This document shows positions 16,613-25,596 of a DNA stretch of 64,000 nt, one piece after another. Below the pieces are notes generated by a model, which saw nothing but the letters and a program-made list of their open reading frames with translations, made no database searches and had not been told where the DNA came from. How positions within the stretch are numbered: the stretch's first letter is position 1; each line of letters starts with the position of its first letter. The DNA is from Nitrospirillum viridazoti CBAmc. GTDB lineage: Bacteria; Pseudomonadota; Alphaproteobacteria; Azospirillales; Azospirillaceae. Made by a program: the position numbers and the translations under genes. The stretch lies in NCBI RefSeq assembly GCF_000730165.1, contig NZ_CP022110.1:1247501-1311500 (forward strand). The letters are read 5' to 3'.

Positions 16613-17365
16613 TCAATCAAACAGCGCGTCGATGTCCGCCTGCGAGATGGTCTGGCCGCCGTCCTTGACGGGCCCGTGCAGTTCCAGGCCCTCGTCATGC
16701 TTGTGGATGGAGGGGGGTAGGGGCATGGTCTCGAACTCCTTGGTGTTCCAGACCGACATCATGGCCTCGACCCGCTCTTCGATGAAGCTCAGGGCCTGGA
16801 CGACCTTGGTGATTCGCTGGCCCGTGAGGTCCTGGAAGTTGCAGGCCTCGAAAATGCGCAGCGTGACCTCATTCAGGTCCTTGAGGCGAGAGTTCTGGTA
16901 GCCTTCCGGCAGCTGTGAGCGGACCTCGTTGGCGATGTCGTCGATCTCTTCAGCCGCCTGGATGATGCTGTTGGTGGCGGCTTCGGTGGAGGCGACAACG
17001 GCGGTCAGCTGCTGGCTGGCCTCCATGAACGTGTCGTCCTTGGCCAACGGATGGCGCAGGGCCGCCATTTCCAACTTGGTCGCCTTGATGCGGCCGGCGA
17101 TGTCGGCGATCTCCACATGGATCGCCTCGATCTGGGTGTGGTCGGTGTTCAGGAAACGGTCCAGCTTCTGGCCTAGATGCTGGATGGCCTCCATCACTTC
17201 CGACGTGTCCAGGCGGATTTCCTGCGCCGGGGTCAGCGGGGCCAAGGCGGCCGGGCTCAGCGTGGTGGCCGACAGCGACAAGGCGTCAACGGTGCCGGGT
17301 TGGTCCTGTGCCCGCCGCTGCCGTTGAATCTCCGCCATGAAAGGCCGCTGACCGTTCTGCGCCAT
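16613..17365 (-). CDS. cheZ: CheZ-family phosphatase of CheY~P (copy 1)
   Basis: A 250-residue protein of the CheZ type, which dephosphorylates CheY~P to reset the flagellar switch. The long helical hairpin carries EACNFQDLTGQRITKVV with catalytic Asp179 and Gln183 (the E. coli Asp143/Gln147 pair, same spacing). The last residues, ISQADIDALFD, form the CheY-binding tail and look like the FliM N-terminal peptide. It is isolated from other chemotaxis genes here; a second CheZ lies at 34.9 kb. Start at 17365. Confidence 0.9.
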   Translation of the reverse strand: MAQNGQRPFMAEIQRQRRAQDQPGTVDALSLSATTLSPAALAPLTPAQEIRLDTSEVMEAIQHLGQKLDRFLNTDHTQIEAIHVEIADIAGRIKATKLEMAALRHPLAKDDTFMEASQQLTAVVASTEAATNSIIQAAEEIDDIANEVRSQLPEGYQNSRLKDLNEVTLRIFEACNFQDLTGQRITKVVQALSFIEERVEAMMSVWNTKEFETMPLPPSIHKHDEGLELHGPVKDGGQTISQADIDALFD

Positions 17366-17436
17366 CCGCTGGATCCTCTTTCCCCGCCGTATCCACTGAT
17401 GTCACTCACAGCGAACCTAACCGAAAGGTTATGCCC

Positions 17437-18309
17437 TTAGGCAATATGTTCGCCGGCGACCCATTCAACATGGGCGATACCTTTGGTGAAGCCAAGGGCC
17501 TCGTGCAGGGCCGGCAGCATTTGCCGCAAAGTTTCATCCAATTGCCAAGGCGGATTAACCAAAATCATGCCGGAGCCGTTCAGGCGGTCCATACGGGCGT
17601 CGTCGTTCCAGGTCAATTCGGCGATCAGGATTTTCGGTATGCCGCTGTCTTCCAGCCGCTGGTGCAGGCGCCAGCTTACGGCGCGGTCCTTGATGGGATA
17701 CCACAGGGCGTAGATGCCGGTGGGCCAGCGGCTGTGCGCCAAGGCCAGGCCGGCCACCAGGCGGTCGAAATCGTCCGCCGCTTCGAAGGGCGGGTCGATC
17801 AGCACCAGGCCGCGTTTTTCCTTGGGCGGCAGGTGGGCTTTCAACGCCGTCCAGCCGTCCATGTGGTGCACCGCCACCTGGCGGTCGCCCCGGAACACAC
17901 CCTTCAAGGTCTGCGCGTCTTCCGGATGCAGTTCAGCCAGGATCAGCCGGTCGTTCTCCCGCAGGAAGGTGCGCGCCAGGCAAGGGGAACCCGGATAGCT
18001 GCTGACAGGGCCGGTGGGCTGGCCGGCCGCAGCGCGCACGGCATCCAGGTACGGGTCCAGCGCTTCGGCCGGGGTGGCGCCCAAGGTTCCCATCTCGGCG
18101 GCCTGGAGCAGCCGCTGGATGCCCAGGGCGGCCTCACCGGTGCGCGTGGCCTCGTCCCCGGTCAGGTCATAGCGTCCGATGCCGGCATGGGTATCCAGCA
18201 CGGCGAAGGGGGCGGGCTTGGCAGTCAGGCGGGTCATCAGCAGCGCCAGAATGGCGTGCTTCATGACGTCGGCCGCGTTGCCGGCGTGAAAAGCATGGCG
18301 GTAGTTCAT
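17437..18309 (-). CDS. rlmJ: 23S rRNA (adenine-2030 N6)-methyltransferase
   Basis: A 290-residue protein matching RlmJ, which methylates A2030 of 23S rRNA with S-adenosylmethionine. It begins MNYRHAFHAGNAADVMKHAI, the hallmark N-terminus. It has the SAM-site motif LDTHAGIGRYDL and the catalytic N6-adenine motif DPPFE. ALWYPIKDR and GSGMILVNPPW are also typical. The ATG at 18309 is set by the conserved N-terminus; upstream in-frame sequence is not conserved coding sequence. Confidence 0.93.
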   Translation of the reverse strand: MNYRHAFHAGNAADVMKHAILALLMTRLTAKPAPFAVLDTHAGIGRYDLTGDEATRTGEAALGIQRLLQAAEMGTLGATPAEALDPYLDAVRAAAGQPTGPVSSYPGSPCLARTFLRENDRLILAELHPEDAQTLKGVFRGDRQVAVHHMDGWTALKAHLPPKEKRGLVLIDPPFEAADDFDRLVAGLALAHSRWPTGIYALWYPIKDRAVSWRLHQRLEDSGIPKILIAELTWNDDARMDRLNGSGMILVNPPWQLDETLRQMLPALHEALGFTKGIAHVEWVAGEHIA

Positions 18310-18375
18310 GGGGCTGGAGCATGCCAGCAAGGGCCGGCACCGGCAATCGCCGTGGCCGCGACCCAGGAAAGCGAA

Positions 18376-18399
18376 AGGCCGCCCGGTTGGAGGCGGCCT
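18376..18399 (-). terminator. terminator of the lytic transglycosylase gene
   Basis: AGGCCGCC/GGCGGCCT forms an 8-bp stem with an 8-nt loop. On the minus strand it is followed by TTTCGCTTTCC. It lies about 50 bp after the stop at 18447. Confidence 0.65.
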
Positions 18400-18446
18400 G
18401 TTCAGCGGTGAGGCAAAATGGGGGGGGGGATCAAACGGGAGAGGGA

Positions 18447-19154
18447 TCAGCCCACCGGCTCGGTCGTGGCGCTCTGGTAGACCCGGCGGGTGCGTGGGGT
18501 CACGGCCGTGCTTTCCTCGTCGCTGCAGCCGTTGCCATCGATCAGCGAGGCGTTGACGGAGTTCAGGCTGACCAGGTTGCTGCGGACCTTGCACGCGTAG
18601 GCATGGGCGGTCTTGCCGCTGCTGCCGTTGTAGCGGGCGACCGCAGCGGCCCAGCTGCCGGCGGTGGCGCGCAGACGGGCCAGCATACGGGCCGCGTACT
18701 GCACGTTCTCCTTGGGATCGACGATCTTTTCCACCGGGTGGAAGGCCGCCTTGTGGTCGGACAGCGACAGCTGCATGCAGCCGGCGGTCACGTCCTGGCG
18801 CAGGTTGCCCTTGGGGTCGCGCAGATACTTGGCGGCGGCGGTCGGCGTCGACACGAAATGGGCGGTGCCCTTCACGTTGACGGCGTAGGCCTCCGACGAA
18901 ATGGACTGGCCGCTTTCCACCAGGGCAACGGCCAGGAGCAGGCCGGACGGCACACCGGCTTCCTTTTCAGCCTGCAGGATGTGATCCAGGCAGGCGGCGT
19001 GGGCGGCGGGCACGGCGGCAACCAAGCCCAGGCTGAAGAACAGTCCGGCGATGGCGGTCTTGAAGAGGCGGGTGGTGGAGCGGAGGGCGCCTGCGGACTC
19101 GGATTCGGACTCCCGGCCTAGAAGGGCGTCGCTCCGGCGGCGCGCGATCTGCAT
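18447..19154 (-). CDS. secreted lytic transglycosylase (SLT domain)
   Basis: A 235-residue protein with an unusually long charged N-region, a hydrophobic signal segment (TAIAGLFFSLGLVAAVPAAH) and a cleavage site near AHA|AC (about residue 53). The SLT domain that follows has catalytic Glu80 in VALVESGQS and a later AAAVARYNGSSG segment (the family's YNxG). It cleaves peptidoglycan glycan strands in the periplasm. GGAGGA just before the ATG at 19154 selects this start over a longer frame. A role in flagellar or secretion passage through the wall is possible but not shown. Confidence 0.85.
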   Translation of the reverse strand: MQIARRRSDALLGRESESESAGALRSTTRLFKTAIAGLFFSLGLVAAVPAAHAACLDHILQAEKEAGVPSGLLLAVALVESGQSISSEAYAVNVKGTAHFVSTPTAAAKYLRDPKGNLRQDVTAGCMQLSLSDHKAAFHPVEKIVDPKENVQYAARMLARLRATAGSWAAAVARYNGSSGKTAHAYACKVRSNLVSLNSVNASLIDGNGCSDEESTAVTPRTRRVYQSATTEPVG

Positions 19155-19621
19155 GAGAGTCCTCCATCTATCGTCACTGGCGTCGACGACCTCGCGTCGC
19201 GACATCCATCTGGCGTCTGTGCTGGTTCCCCAAAGCACATCCCCGCTCGCGGGCGGGGTATTCCATCAGATCACCGATACTCAGTGCGGTGACCGCTCCC
19301 TAACCGAATGGGTCGAACTGCCGTTGCCGTCTGTCCGTAAGGCCTATATCCATGCAACGGCCGCATAGCAATTGCAGACAAAACGCAGCAGGTCAATAAA
19401 AAATATGACCGGAGTGTGGCAACCGCGCCACGCTGCGCCCCTGTCAGCGGGGCCACCATGCCCCATGCGGCTCAGGATTCCAAGCCCTTAGCGTGCGTCA
19501 TGTTGCCCCCGTGTGAACTGCGGGACCCTCTACAAATAGCGTCACGCCATAGGTTGCCCCCCAGGAATGGAGGGGCCATAAGGGGCTTTCACACCCCGTT
19601 CCCTGGAACCCGAGTCCGACT
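19155..19621. other. 467-bp spacer between divergent genes
   Basis: No gene is supported. An AT-rich stretch at 19391-19410 is an inverted repeat GGTCA-N10-TGACC around ATAAAAAATA and could be a regulator site or promoter core. Short frames here lack coding character. Confidence 0.45.
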
Positions 19622-20962
19622 ATGACCGCCGACAGCTTTCCCGATTATGAACAGCGGATGGTCCAGGCCTATGAAGCCCTGGACGCGGTGGACGAGGCGG
19701 CGGCGGAGGCGGCACTGATGGCGGCCGTAGCCCTGCTGCCCAATGCGGCCGAGGCGCGCGGTGCCCTGGGCGCACTGCTGCGTCGCCAGGGGCGCTTTCA
19801 GGACGCCGGCACCCAGTTCGCCGCCGCTGCCGCCGCGGAGCCGGAGCGCACCTCGTGGGCATTGGACCAGGCGGGCTGCCTGGCCGATGCCGGTGACCAT
19901 GACGCCGCCTGGGCCCTGGTGTCGGCCGCGCTGGCCCGCCGGGCCGATGATGCCGCCGGTCACCGCCTCGCCGCCCGACTGCTGTTGGCGCGTGGGGCGA
20001 AGGAGGCCGCGCTGGCCCATGCGCGCGAGGCCCGTTTCCTGGCGCCCCACGATTTGGACGGGGCCGCCGAGGTGGGGCAGGTGCTGGTGGATGCCGGCGA
20101 CCCGCTGGCGGCGGCGGAGATGCTGGAGCCGCTGCTAGCCCACGCCCATCCGGCCGACCCCGCCCGCGCCGCCGCTCTGGTGCTGCAGGGCCGGGCCTGG
20201 GCCGCCTTGGCGGAGGGGGAAAAGGCGGCGCGCTGCTGGCACCAGGCGCTGGAGGCCGATCCCGAGGATGCCGGTGGCGCCGCCCGTCTGCTGGCGGCGC
20301 TGGAAGCCGCCACGGCCACCGGGGATGCCGGCCTGACGCCCACCTATGTGAAGGCGCTGTTCGACCGCTACGCCGACCGTTTCGACACCGACCTGACGCA
20401 GAAACTGCGCTATCAGGCGCCACAGTTGCTGCGCCAGGCGCTGGACACGGTGAACGTGGGAGCGGGGCTGGACGTCCTGGACATCGGGTGCGGCACGGGC
20501 CTGGGGGGTGTGGAAGTCAAGCCGCTGGCCCGGTTCCTGGCCGGTGTCGACCTGTCGCCGCGCATGGTGGAGCACGCCCGCGCCCGCGGCCTGTACGACC
20601 GGCTGTGGGACGCCGACCTGATGGGCGCCCTGGCGGAGGCGCCGGACGCCTGGGACCTGGTGCTGGCGGCCGACGTGCTGGTCTACCTCGGCGACCTGGC
20701 GCCGGTATTCCAGGCGGCGGCCGGGGCGCTCAAGCCCGGCGGCCTGTTCGCCGCCACGGTGGAGCGCTGGTCGGGTGAGGGGCCCTACGCCCTGCGGGAA
20801 AGCCGCCGCTATGCCCACGCGCAGGAGCATGTGCTGGCGGCCGCCAGGGGGGCGGGCTTGGATGTGGAGCACCTGGCGCCGGTGGCGCCGCGCTGGGAGA
20901 AGGGGCGGCCGGTGGACGGCCTGCTGTTCATCCTGCGCAAGAGCGTCCGAGGGGGCGCCTGA
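19622..20962 (+). CDS. TPR-fused class I methyltransferase
   Basis: A 446-residue cytoplasmic protein. Residues 1-240 are Ala-rich TPR-like helical repeats (ARGALGALLRRQGRFQDAGT; AALVLQGRAWAALAEGEKAA). Residues 245-440 form an S-adenosylmethionine methyltransferase with motif I VLDIGCGTGLGG, an acidic residue ending strand 2 (AGVDLSPRMVEHARARG) and motif IV LVLAADVLVYLGDL. TPR-methyltransferase fusions of this kind occur in alphaproteobacteria. The substrate is unknown; TPRs imply a protein target. No strong ribosome binding site precedes 19622. Confidence 0.8.
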   Translation: MTADSFPDYEQRMVQAYEALDAVDEAAAEAALMAAVALLPNAAEARGALGALLRRQGRFQDAGTQFAAAAAAEPERTSWALDQAGCLADAGDHDAAWALVSAALARRADDAAGHRLAARLLLARGAKEAALAHAREARFLAPHDLDGAAEVGQVLVDAGDPLAAAEMLEPLLAHAHPADPARAAALVLQGRAWAALAEGEKAARCWHQALEADPEDAGGAARLLAALEAATATGDAGLTPTYVKALFDRYADRFDTDLTQKLRYQAPQLLRQALDTVNVGAGLDVLDIGCGTGLGGVEVKPLARFLAGVDLSPRMVEHARARGLYDRLWDADLMGALAEAPDAWDLVLAADVLVYLGDLAPVFQAAAGALKPGGLFAATVERWSGEGPYALRESRRYAHAQEHVLAAARGAGLDVEHLAPVAPRWEKGRPVDGLLFILRKSVRGGA

Positions 20963-20965
20963 GGC

Positions 20966-21691
20966 TCAGAGCAGCAAGGCCAGCAGCAGCGGTACCGCGA
21001 GGGCGGTGATCAGGCCGTTCAGGGCCATGGCGATGCCGGCGAAACTGCCGGCCAGCGGGCTCATGGTGTAGGAGATGGCGGTGCCCACGCCGTGGGCCGC
21101 CATGCCCATGGACAGGCCCTTGGCCCGGTCATCGCGTATCTTCAGCCAGCGCAACAGCAGCGGGCCGAACACCGCGCCAATGATGCCGGTCACCATGACC
21201 ATGGCGGCCGTCAGCGAGGGGATGCCGCCGATGCTCTCTGAAATGCCCATGGCGATGGGCGTGGTGACCGACTTGGGCGCCAGCGACAGCACCGTTTCCC
21301 TGTCCGCCCCCAGCACGTGGGCGACGAAGACGGCCGAGGCGGCGGCGGTGATGGAGCCGGCCACCATGGCGATGGTCAGCGGCAGGGCGCCCCGGCGCAC
21401 GTCGGCACGGTGGCGCCACAGCGGCACGGCCAGGGCCACCGTCGCGGGGCCCAGCAGGAAATGGATGAACTGCGCGCCATTGAAATAGGTAGTGTAGGGC
21501 GTGTCCGTGACCACCAGCAGGATGACCAGGAACAGGGCCGCCAGCGCCACCGGGTTGGCGAAGGGGTTGCGGTTGGTGCGGGTGTAGATCTGCACGCCAA
21601 TCAGATAGGCCACCAGCGTCGCCGCCAGCCACAGCAGCGGGCTGGCCGACAGGTAGACCCAGATGTCGCCCAGGCCCTTCTTGCTCATCAT
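20966..21691 (-). CDS. lrgB: LrgB/CidB-family membrane protein
   Basis: A 241-residue inner membrane protein with about seven hydrophobic helices. Family motifs are VTDTPYTTYFNGAQFIHFLL, LAPKSVTTPIAMGISESIGG and AAHGVGTAISY. LrgB partners LrgA/CidA in holin-antiholin-like or metabolite (pyruvate, glycolate) transport. Its ATG overlaps the lrgA stop by 4 nt, so the two are translationally coupled. Confidence 0.92.
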   Translation of the reverse strand: MMSKKGLGDIWVYLSASPLLWLAATLVAYLIGVQIYTRTNRNPFANPVALAALFLVILLVVTDTPYTTYFNGAQFIHFLLGPATVALAVPLWRHRADVRRGALPLTIAMVAGSITAAASAVFVAHVLGADRETVLSLAPKSVTTPIAMGISESIGGIPSLTAAMVMVTGIIGAVFGPLLLRWLKIRDDRAKGLSMGMAAHGVGTAISYTMSPLAGSFAGIAMALNGLITALAVPLLLALLL

Positions 21692-22128
21692 GGGGCACCC
21701 CCGGTGCCGCTATTCGTATCGGTGTCGAAAGGGTCATGGCGGACGGCGGGGTCCGCCGGTGCCGCCCCCGCGCCACCAAAGCGCCTGTCCGCCCACAGGA
21801 AGGCGTAGGCCGTGACGGCGATTGTCAGGATGGAGCTGGCGAACAGGGCGATCACGATGGCCGGCCCCTGGGTCAGGAAGCGCTGGCCATGCTGCACGAT
21901 GCCTACGGCCGCCGGCACGAACAGCAGTGACAGGTTGCTGAGGATAACGTCGGCGGTGGTGCCCATGGTCTGGGTCGGGCCGCCGCGCCAGGCGAACCAG
22001 GCAACCAGCAGCAGCAGGCCCAGCACGGGTCCCGGGACGGGCAGGTGCAGGCCATGCACCACGATTTCCCCGATGAGCTGGCAGACCACCAGCATGGCAA
22101 GGGCGCCGACCATGGCGAACTCCGTCAT
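21688..22128 (-). CDS. lrgA: LrgA/CidA-family membrane protein
   Basis: A 146-residue protein with four hydrophobic helices and the CidA/LrgA signature LPVPGPVLGLLLLVA, then SNLSLLFVPAAVGIVQHGQ. The C-terminal 30 residues are an Asp/Ala/Gly-rich tail longer than usual. The ATG at 22128 is chosen since the first helix starts there; upstream in-frame sequence is basic and not family-like. It is the first gene of the lrgAB pair. Confidence 0.9.
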   Translation of the reverse strand: MTEFAMVGALAMLVVCQLIGEIVVHGLHLPVPGPVLGLLLLVAWFAWRGGPTQTMGTTADVILSNLSLLFVPAAVGIVQHGQRFLTQGPAIVIALFASSILTIAVTAYAFLWADRRFGGAGAAPADPAVRHDPFDTDTNSGTGGAP

Positions 22129-22267
22129 GTGAGGCGGTCCCCGGCGGCGGAAAGCCTTGGGACGCCTGACGCGGTGGGTTTGGTGGATGTGGATTATCGC
22201 GCCGCCAAGCTGGACCCTGCGCGCCACCGGGGTCAACCGGCATGGGCGCAGGCGTGGCCCGCGATTT

Positions 22268-23398
22268 CTACCGGCCGCCGCCGGTGTCGGGACCGGTGTC
22301 GGGGGCGGCGTCGGTGAGGCCCGCCGGCAAGACGGCCGGCCGCGCCTCCTGCGTCGTCAGTTCCAGGCCTCGGGCACCCAGCCGCGCCTCCAGCCAGCGG
22401 GCATCCGTCGCCAGGGCGGGCAGCAGGCGGCAAGCTTCCTCCGCCGTTGGCGGCGCGCCGGGACGCAGATGCACGATCTCCATGGCGGCGACATCGCGGA
22501 AGCGGTCCAGCGCCGGCGTCAGGGTGTCCCTGGCGCTGCTGCCGGGACGCAAGCGGGCCAGGTGGGCGCGCCAGCCGGTGATGGGGGCGCGGGGGCCGCG
22601 CGTCAGCACCAAGGCTGCGCGGCAGCCGCGCAACCGGTCCAGCCGCTCCGCCAGCATGTCCGGGTCGGCGGCGGCATCCAGCGCCAGCACGCCCAGGCGG
22701 TTCAGCGTCAGGCCCTGCACCAGATCGTCGGTACCGGCCCAGGCGTTCTCCGCCTTGTCCTCCGTCCCCAGCCCCTGGGCCAGCAGGCGGTGCAGGGCGC
22801 GGGGCCCGGCCGCCTTGCCATGGTGCGTCCCCGGGCCGGTCCAGGCCGCCAGGTGGGGCACGCTGGCCATCAGGGCGCGGCGTTCCGCCTGGGCGGGGCC
22901 GGCCAGCGTGCCGTCCGTCGCCAGGCCGCGCGGCACCAGGCCACTGAGCACGAACAGGTGGAAGGGCTGCACCCGGTGGCGGGACAACAGGGCGGACCAG
23001 GGGGATGGGCCAGAGTGGGGAGGGCCAAATGGGGCGTCGCCGCCAACATCGGCCAGCGCCACGCGCGGCGGCACCGCCATGCCGGGCACGGCGAAGGACC
23101 AGGGGGAACCGAAGTCCAGGAAGCCATAGTCCGCCCGCCCGTCCTGCGCGCCCCGGGGCACGGCGAAGTCGTAACGCCAGGCGGCGCCCTTGCCCTCGGG
23201 CAGCGTGCCCAGCCAGCGGGGCGGCACGGGCAGGCCCACGCCGCCGACCGTCAAGTCTGGCGGTTCATCCTCACCGTCCGTGACGATCACGGTGCTGATG
23301 CGCCAGCGGTCGCCCTGGCCGCCCCGGGCCAGCAGCAAGGGCCCCAGCAGCAGCGCGGGCTGGGCGGGCCGTCGGGGAGTGGAGGCGCGGCGTTTCAT
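22268..23398 (-). CDS. hypothetical protein, possibly a degenerate PhoD-like phosphatase
   Basis: A 376-residue protein without a signal peptide. The opening (PALLLGPLLLARGGQGDRWR), the DGRADYGFLDFG segment and the HRVQPFHLFVLSGLVPRG and RRALMASVPHLAAWTGPGTH segments align by eye with PhoD-like phosphatases. There the equivalent stretches read HLLLxGGDQ and PxxMxWDDHD. Here the metal ligands are absent. If the relation is right, the enzyme is dead or repurposed. This is inference; the safe label is hypothetical. Confidence 0.65.
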   Translation of the reverse strand: MKRRASTPRRPAQPALLLGPLLLARGGQGDRWRISTVIVTDGEDEPPDLTVGGVGLPVPPRWLGTLPEGKGAAWRYDFAVPRGAQDGRADYGFLDFGSPWSFAVPGMAVPPRVALADVGGDAPFGPPHSGPSPWSALLSRHRVQPFHLFVLSGLVPRGLATDGTLAGPAQAERRALMASVPHLAAWTGPGTHHGKAAGPRALHRLLAQGLGTEDKAENAWAGTDDLVQGLTLNRLGVLALDAAADPDMLAERLDRLRGCRAALVLTRGPRAPITGWRAHLARLRPGSSARDTLTPALDRFRDVAAMEIVHLRPGAPPTAEEACRLLPALATDARWLEARLGARGLELTTQEARPAVLPAGLTDAAPDTGPDTGGGR

Positions 23399-23472
23399 GG
23401 CGGCGGACCATGGACGACAGGGCCCGGCCGGCGCAAGGGTGTAGCGGCCCGTCTATACCTTATGCCGTCCCG

Positions 23473-24003
23473 TCATGCCGTCTCGTCACCCGGGTGATCA
23501 TCCCTCAGGTGGTCCAAAACCCTTTGGTAGAGGCTGCGGCGGGCCAGCGCGTCCTCCAGCCGGTCAAGGGCCGCGGTCACGGCCTGCGCCTCGGCATCCA
23601 GTTCCAGCGCCGCCGTCTCCAGCGCCCGCCACAGGGGGCGCAGCCGTTCCACCAGCGCCACCCCCGCCGGGGTCAGGGCCAGGCGCCGGCGGCGCGCATC
23701 GTCAGGATCGGCGGTGGTCTGCGCCAGGCCCGCCTTCTCCAGTGACGCGCGCGTCTGACTGACGGAGACGTGGGTGATGCGCAGGCGGCTGGCCAACTCC
23801 CCCACCGTCAGGGGACCATTCAGCACCAGCTGGTTCAGCACGCCGAACCAGCGCTGCTCGAACGTGACGCCCAGGGTGTCGTAGGTACGGGTGGCGTCGC
23901 CGTCTATCGTTTCCGACAGGCGGCGCAAGCGGGCGCCCAGCGCCGCCCCGCCCAGGCGGCGGGAATAATCCTCCGGCGGTGTGATCTCATCGGATGGCGG
24001 CAC
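23473..24003 (-). CDS. MarR-family transcriptional regulator
   Basis: A 176-residue winged-helix regulator. The DNA-binding core reads LNGPLTVGELASRLRITHVS and VSQTRASLEKAGLAQ, and the wing TTADPDDARRRRLALTPAG is typical MarR. It is divergent from a serine hydrolase gene. A 12-bp perfect palindrome sits in the hydrolase promoter spacer and is the likely operator. MarR proteins are usually released by small phenolic or lipophilic ligands; none can be named. Confidence 0.9.
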   Translation of the reverse strand: MPPSDEITPPEDYSRRLGGAALGARLRRLSETIDGDATRTYDTLGVTFEQRWFGVLNQLVLNGPLTVGELASRLRITHVSVSQTRASLEKAGLAQTTADPDDARRRRLALTPAGVALVERLRPLWRALETAALELDAEAQAVTAALDRLEDALARRSLYQRVLDHLRDDHPGDETA

Positions 24004-24016
24004 GGCGACAGGTCCC

Positions 24017-24046
24017 TTGACAGATATGTAGGTACCTACTGATTAT
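24017..24046 (+). promoter_or_regulatory. promoter of the serine hydrolase gene
   Basis: A perfect -35 TTGACA (24017-24022) is followed after 18 bp by GATTAT (24041-24046), a 4/6 -10. The spacer is filled by the palindrome at 24028-24039, so a bound repressor would block RNA polymerase. Confidence 0.65.
24028..24039. promoter_or_regulatory. perfect 12-bp palindrome, probable MarR operator
   Basis: GTAGGTACCTAC is its own reverse complement. It lies between the -35 and -10 of the hydrolase promoter and 25 bp from the marR start codon, so it could control both directions. Confidence 0.65.
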
Positions 24047-24090
24047 AGGGGTGCGGGACCGGGATGTCCAGAATCAGGGTAGGGGAAGAT

Positions 24091-25230
24091 ATGGAACTGA
24101 CGCGCCGTCATGTGATCGCCGCTGGGGCCTGGGCCCTGATGGCACGCGGGGCAGGGGCCCAAACCCCTGCCCACCTGGACCACGACATCCGCATCACCTT
24201 GGCTCAGGCCGGCATTCCTGGGGCCGCGGTGGGCTACGCCCGGGAGGGGCGGGTACGATTTGTGCGCGGCTACGGCTATGCCGACGAGGCCCGCCGCCGG
24301 CCGGTGACGCCGGACACGGTGTTCGCCATCGCCTCCATCACCAAGACCATCACGGCGGCGGCCATCCTGCGCCTGGCGGGGCAGGGGCGCCTGACCCTCG
24401 ATGACCCGGTGGCGGCCCATCTCGACTTTCCCGTCGTGAACCCGCACCACCCCGATGCCGTCATCACGCTGCGCCACCTGCTGACCCACACCTCCGGCAT
24501 TTCGGACGAGAAGTATTACGCGGTGGATTTCCGGCACCGGGGCGGCGACACGCCGCTGGCGCTGCGCGACATGCTGGTGGGCTATCTGGTGCCGGGCGGC
24601 ACTTATTATGATGCGAACGGCTGCTACGCCGCCGCCCCGGGGGAGGCCTGGGACTATTCCAATGTCGGCTTCGCGCTGCTGGGCTATGTCGCCGGCCGCG
24701 TCGGCGGCTTCGACGCCCGCATGGCCATACGCCAGTTCCTGACGGCGCCCTTGGGCCTGCACCACAGCTATTGGACCTTGGGCGAGGTGCCGCCCGCCCT
24801 GGCCGCCACACCGTATGAGGACGGCAGGCCCGTTGCCACCATGGGCTTCCCCGACTGGTCGGCCGGCATGCTGCAATCCTCCGTCGCCGATTTCACCCGC
24901 TACATTGCCGCCTGCGCCAACGATGGTGCGGCAGAAGGCGTGCGCGTCCTGCCCGGCGGCATGATGGGCCAGATGCTGACGCGCCAACCGGCGCCCAAGC
25001 TGCCCGCGTGGTTGAGCGGCCAGGGCCTGGGCTGGATGCTGGGGCCGCTGGACGGCACGGACCGGTGGGAGCATTGGGGCGGGGCGGAGGGCATCTTCAC
25101 CGTCGCCTACCTGGATCCCGAGCACCGCCAGGGTGTCACTATCCTGACCAACGCCACCGCGACCGATACCGCGAAGGCGGCGGTGAAAAAGGTGGCGGCG
25201 CGTTTGCTGCGGCAGGGGCCTGATTTATAA
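24091..25230 (+). CDS. serine hydrolase (class C beta-lactamase-like)
   Basis: A 379-residue exported protein with a Tat-like N-terminus (ELTRRHVIAAGAWALMARGA, cleavage near GAQ|TP). It belongs to the beta-lactamase/esterase/DD-peptidase superfamily, with Ser82-x-x-Lys85 in IASITKTITAA, Tyr189-Ser-Asn191 in WDYSNVGF and HWGGAEGIF near the C-terminus in place of KTG. It could be an esterase, a peptidase or a beta-lactamase homologue. AGGGGAA before 24091 chooses this start over the ATG at 24064. It is probably repressed by the divergent MarR protein. Confidence 0.87.
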   Translation: MELTRRHVIAAGAWALMARGAGAQTPAHLDHDIRITLAQAGIPGAAVGYAREGRVRFVRGYGYADEARRRPVTPDTVFAIASITKTITAAAILRLAGQGRLTLDDPVAAHLDFPVVNPHHPDAVITLRHLLTHTSGISDEKYYAVDFRHRGGDTPLALRDMLVGYLVPGGTYYDANGCYAAAPGEAWDYSNVGFALLGYVAGRVGGFDARMAIRQFLTAPLGLHHSYWTLGEVPPALAATPYEDGRPVATMGFPDWSAGMLQSSVADFTRYIAACANDGAAEGVRVLPGGMMGQMLTRQPAPKLPAWLSGQGLGWMLGPLDGTDRWEHWGGAEGIFTVAYLDPEHRQGVTILTNATATDTAKAAVKKVAARLLRQGPDL

Positions 25231-25596
25231 GGGGCGGCCCTGTGCGTGGGACGCCACGCTGCGTTGCGTTGCGGCATGTCACGGAATCCTTGGCTTTTGC
25301 CAACCGCCCCCGTATGGTCCGCCTCGCCTGAGTGGCCGAGGGGCCCCTGGCGCATGGTTAAGGTCGTCTCCGCTTTCCAGGGGGCGACGCCAGCGCCGCT
25401 TCCATAGCCCCGCTTCTTTCGGGGTTGTGTCTGCCGGAGTGGTCCGGCTTTCCACACGTTCCGACGTTGCGCCGCTCTTTCGTTGGCTGGTGCCGCCTGC
25501 CGTTTGTTCGGCGGGCGCGGTGCCGGCTTGTTTGTTCGCGTGCCTTTCCCGGGCGGGAGGGGCGCGGCGCTGTTTTGCTATGTGAAGGAAAGTCCC
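25231..25596 (+). other. 366-bp spacer and probable long leader of the DEAD-box gene
   Basis: No gene is supported. CCCCG (25408-25412) and CGGGG (25420-25424) form a hairpin, with extra A-T and G-T pairs, about 170 nt before the helicase start. Long folded leaders are common before cold-responsive RNA helicase genes, but a role here is inference. Confidence 0.4.

Noticed and set aside
17442-17456. A sigma-54-like CGGC-N7-TTGC on the minus strand upstream of cheZ copy 1
   Set aside because: It lies inside the rlmJ coding region and has a mismatch; chance matches of this quality are expected.
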